A stretch of 22,488 nucleotides of DNA, taken from positions 1 through 22,488 of the forward strand of contig JANXCM010000004.1 of the NCBI GenBank assembly GCA_025060085.1. Reading direction: 5' to 3'. Shown here piece by piece: positions 22,487 to 22,488 of this stretch. This stretch comes from Patescibacteria group bacterium (GTDB lineage: Bacteria; Patescibacteriota; Minisyncoccia; UBA6257; HR35). Each line of letters opens with the position of its first letter. Positions within the stretch are counted from its first letter, which is position 1. Under the pieces are notes generated by a model, which was given only the letters and a program-made list of their open reading frames with translations, had not been told where the DNA came from and ran no database searches. Position numbers and translations under genes: made by a program.

Positions 22487-22488
22487 TT

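Noticed and set aside
1..22488. Alternative genetic code with UGA as glycine (as in Gracilibacteria/SR1)
   Set aside because: Core genes such as dnaA, serS and the PBP gene read through fully with the standard code, and TGA is used as a stop, for example at 21390-21392.
1..22488. CRISPR array, insertion sequence, prophage or integrative element
   Set aside because: No regularly spaced repeats, transposase, integrase, relaxase or phage genes were seen; the VirB4/PrgI operon lacks DNA-processing genes and uses the same AT-rich codon style as its neighbours.

Overview
The window looks like a chromosomal segment from a member of the Candidate Phyla Radiation (Patescibacteria, probably a Parcubacteria-type lineage). 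The grounds are indirect: very AT-rich DNA, tightly packed genes that often overlap or abut, a nearly complete absence of Shine-Dalgarno motifs before start codons, tRNA genes without an encoded CCA end, short single-domain proteins, and protein types common in that group (lamin-tail-domain surface protein, PilB-type ATPase, PrgI/VirB4 module with a short pilin-like protein, 3D-domain protein, tiny zinc-ribbon protein). The genetic code looks standard: TGG is used for Trp and TGA ends at least the PrgI-family gene.

Layout, left to right. 1-2009: the 3' end of an unrecognised plus-strand gene, then a minus-strand unit tRNA-Lys - rplS - lamin-tail-domain protein. 2128-3307: a plus-strand gene for an exported cysteine-containing protein that is broken as read here (A8-run frameshift after codon 8 and an in-frame TAA). 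3351-6378: serS (minus), an FtsQ-like protein (plus), a 55-residue zinc-ribbon protein (minus) and a membrane-anchored alpha/beta hydrolase (minus). 6404-6858: tRNA-Asp, an unusual tRNA-Met, and an AT-rich spacer with a perfect DnaA-box consensus. 6873-11108: a 3D-domain exported protein, PilB-family ATPase and class A penicillin-binding protein. 11062-15069: the replication-origin neighbourhood, with dnaA and dnaN (plus a small dnaN-linked gene) on the minus strand and rpmH-rnpA-yidC running the other way. 14989-22488: a long minus-strand operon for a type IV secretion/conjugation-like apparatus, read from right to left: disordered repeat protein (cut by the window edge), PrgI-family protein, VirB4 N-terminal-like protein, VirB4-like ATPase, multi-span membrane protein, exported Ig-like protein, TrbC/VirB2-like pilin (apparently frameshifted from its own C-terminal extension), a CP..DC-motif membrane protein, and a membrane-anchored propeller-like protein.

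Functionally, the centre is the standard initiation/translation core around oriC, flanked on both sides by cell-surface machinery: peptidoglycan synthesis and cleavage (PBP, 3D protein), type IV pilus assembly (PilB), membrane insertion (YidC) and the VirB4/PrgI apparatus. Two genes (2128-3307 and 16770-17847) look interrupted by homopolymer indels. These could be sequencing errors, real decay, phase variation or slippage, and the sequence alone does not decide. No gene-free stretch exceeds about 170 bases once the broken genes and short ORFs are counted. I saw no CRISPR array, insertion sequence, integrase or rRNA.
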